Shown: positions 8,061 through 8,568 of the stretch, piece after piece
Numbering within the stretch: the first letter of the stretch is position 1
Layout: each line of letters starts with the position of its first letter
Assembly: GCA_035691285.1 (NCBI GenBank)
Contig: DASSJI010000308.1
Location: 1 to 8,568, forward strand
Source of the DNA: DATFEN01 sp035691285
GTDB taxonomy: Bacteria; Acidobacteriota; Vicinamibacteria; Fen-336
Reading direction: 5' to 3'
Length of the DNA stretch: 8,568 nt
The notes under the pieces: generated by a model
Databases searched by the model: none
The model's input: the letters and a program-made list of their open reading frames with translations, nothing else
Told to the model about the DNA's origin: nothing
Translations under genes and position numbers: made by a program

Positions 8061-8568
8061 CTACTTGATGTCGGTGCCCTGGGTGGCCCAGACCATCCAA
8101 CGCCCGTCGCGCTTGACGAACGTGTCGGTGAAGCGGATCTTGCGGTCGAACGACGCGCCCTTGTCGTCCTTGCCCGTGACGTGGTTGATGCCCGTCACGA
8201 CGCCGTTGCTGCCCTCGACCCGCACGTCCAGGTCGGACAGCACGGCGAACTCCAGCGTCCCCTTCTTCGCGGACGCGATGTCCTCCGCCTTGGTGCTGAG
8301 CGCCCCGGTGCGGCTGCTGATGCCGCTGAAGTCATCGGCGTACGTACGCTCGTGCCATGCATAGTCGCGCTTGAGATCCGCATCGTTCCATTCGCGCTCC
8401 ATGTACAGCAGGATCGCGCCGTCGGTGAGCGGGTGGCCTGCGTTGCTCACGACCTTCCACCCGTCGCTTCGCTTCTCGAGCATGTGGACGCTACGCGTGT
8501 AGGCCGTCCTTTCCTTGCCGTCGACGCTCTCGGTGACCACGTTGCGGTGGGTGATCGTGGCGGTGTTC
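8061..8568 (-). CDS. NTF2-like / DUF4440 (SnoaL-like) protein, probably tandem-domain, 5' end beyond window
   Basis: C-terminal 168 residues of a longer protein ending in TAG at 8063-8061. The frame is already open at the right edge and reads NTATITHRNVV. That is mid-domain sequence, so the GTG at 8540 is not the start. Fragment residues 1-47 look like the last strands of one cone-shaped NTF2-like domain, ending LEKRSDGWKVVSNAGH (30-45). Residues 50-168 form a second, complete copy. It opens with the helix ILLYMEREWNDADLKRD (52-68) and a Y76-A-D-D-F segment, and ends FVKRDGRWMVWATQGTDIK (150-168). The two endings share the K-R-x-x-G-x-W signature typical of DUF4440, which supports a duplication. 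Such domains serve as small ligand-binding modules or as enzymes such as ketosteroid-isomerase-like proteins. No catalytic residues can be assigned here, and secretion cannot be judged without the N terminus. The hairpin after the stop suggests that it ends its own transcript. Confidence 0.85.
   Translation of the reverse strand, partial: NTATITHRNVVTESVDGKERTAYTRSVHMLEKRSDGWKVVSNAGHPLTDGAILLYMEREWNDADLKRDYAWHERTYADDFSGISSRTGALSTKAEDIASAKKGTLEFAVLSDLDVRVEGSNGVVTGINHVTGKDDKGASFDRKIRFTDTFVKRDGRWMVWATQGTDIK

Noticed and set aside
8061..8540. GTG at 8540 as the start of the DUF4440 gene
   Set aside because: The frame stays open to the window edge and encodes domain-like sequence (NTATITHRN) upstream of it, so this GTG is an internal valine and the gene is partial.

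Overview
The window comes from a high-GC bacterial chromosome. All three genes I can support lie on the minus strand. GC is visibly very high, especially at third codon positions, and two of the three starts look like TTG. This fits a GC-rich proteobacterial, myxobacterial or similar environmental lineage, but nothing here fixes the taxon. I see no phage, IS, CRISPR, tRNA or rRNA signals.

Layout, read in the direction of transcription (right to left): (1) 8568-8061 is the 3' end of a gene for an NTF2-like/DUF4440 protein, apparently a tandem repeat of that domain. (2) 8060-7971 is a 90-nt gap with a strong GC-rich hairpin just after the stop codon and a good Shine-Dalgarno before the next gene. 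(3) 7970-7551 is a small uncharacterised cytosolic protein of 139 residues. (4) 7554-1 is one uninterrupted reading frame of 2518 codons that runs off the left edge. It encodes a giant cyclic beta-glucan synthase of the NdvB/ChvB/Cgs type: N-terminal region, six membrane segments around a GT84 glycosyltransferase, a glycoamylase-like domain, and a GH94 phosphorylase module cut by the window edge. This gene fills 88% of the window.

The small gene and ndvB overlap by 4 bases: TTGA holds the proposed TTG start of ndvB and the TGA stop of the small gene. They are very probably one translationally coupled operon. The synthase would polymerise UDP-glucose into a protein-attached beta-1,2-glucan, trim it by phosphorolysis and release it as a ring. 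The partner exporter (NdvA/ChvA/Cgt) is not in the window. The role of the small protein is unknown; its coupling to ndvB is the main lead. The DUF4440 gene seems to be a separate unit, set off by the hairpin.

The plus strand carries several long open frames (up to 775 codons), which I read as GC-driven shadows of ndvB. I did not find a new multi-gene system here. The real content is one well-known giant enzyme plus an obscure coupled gene.
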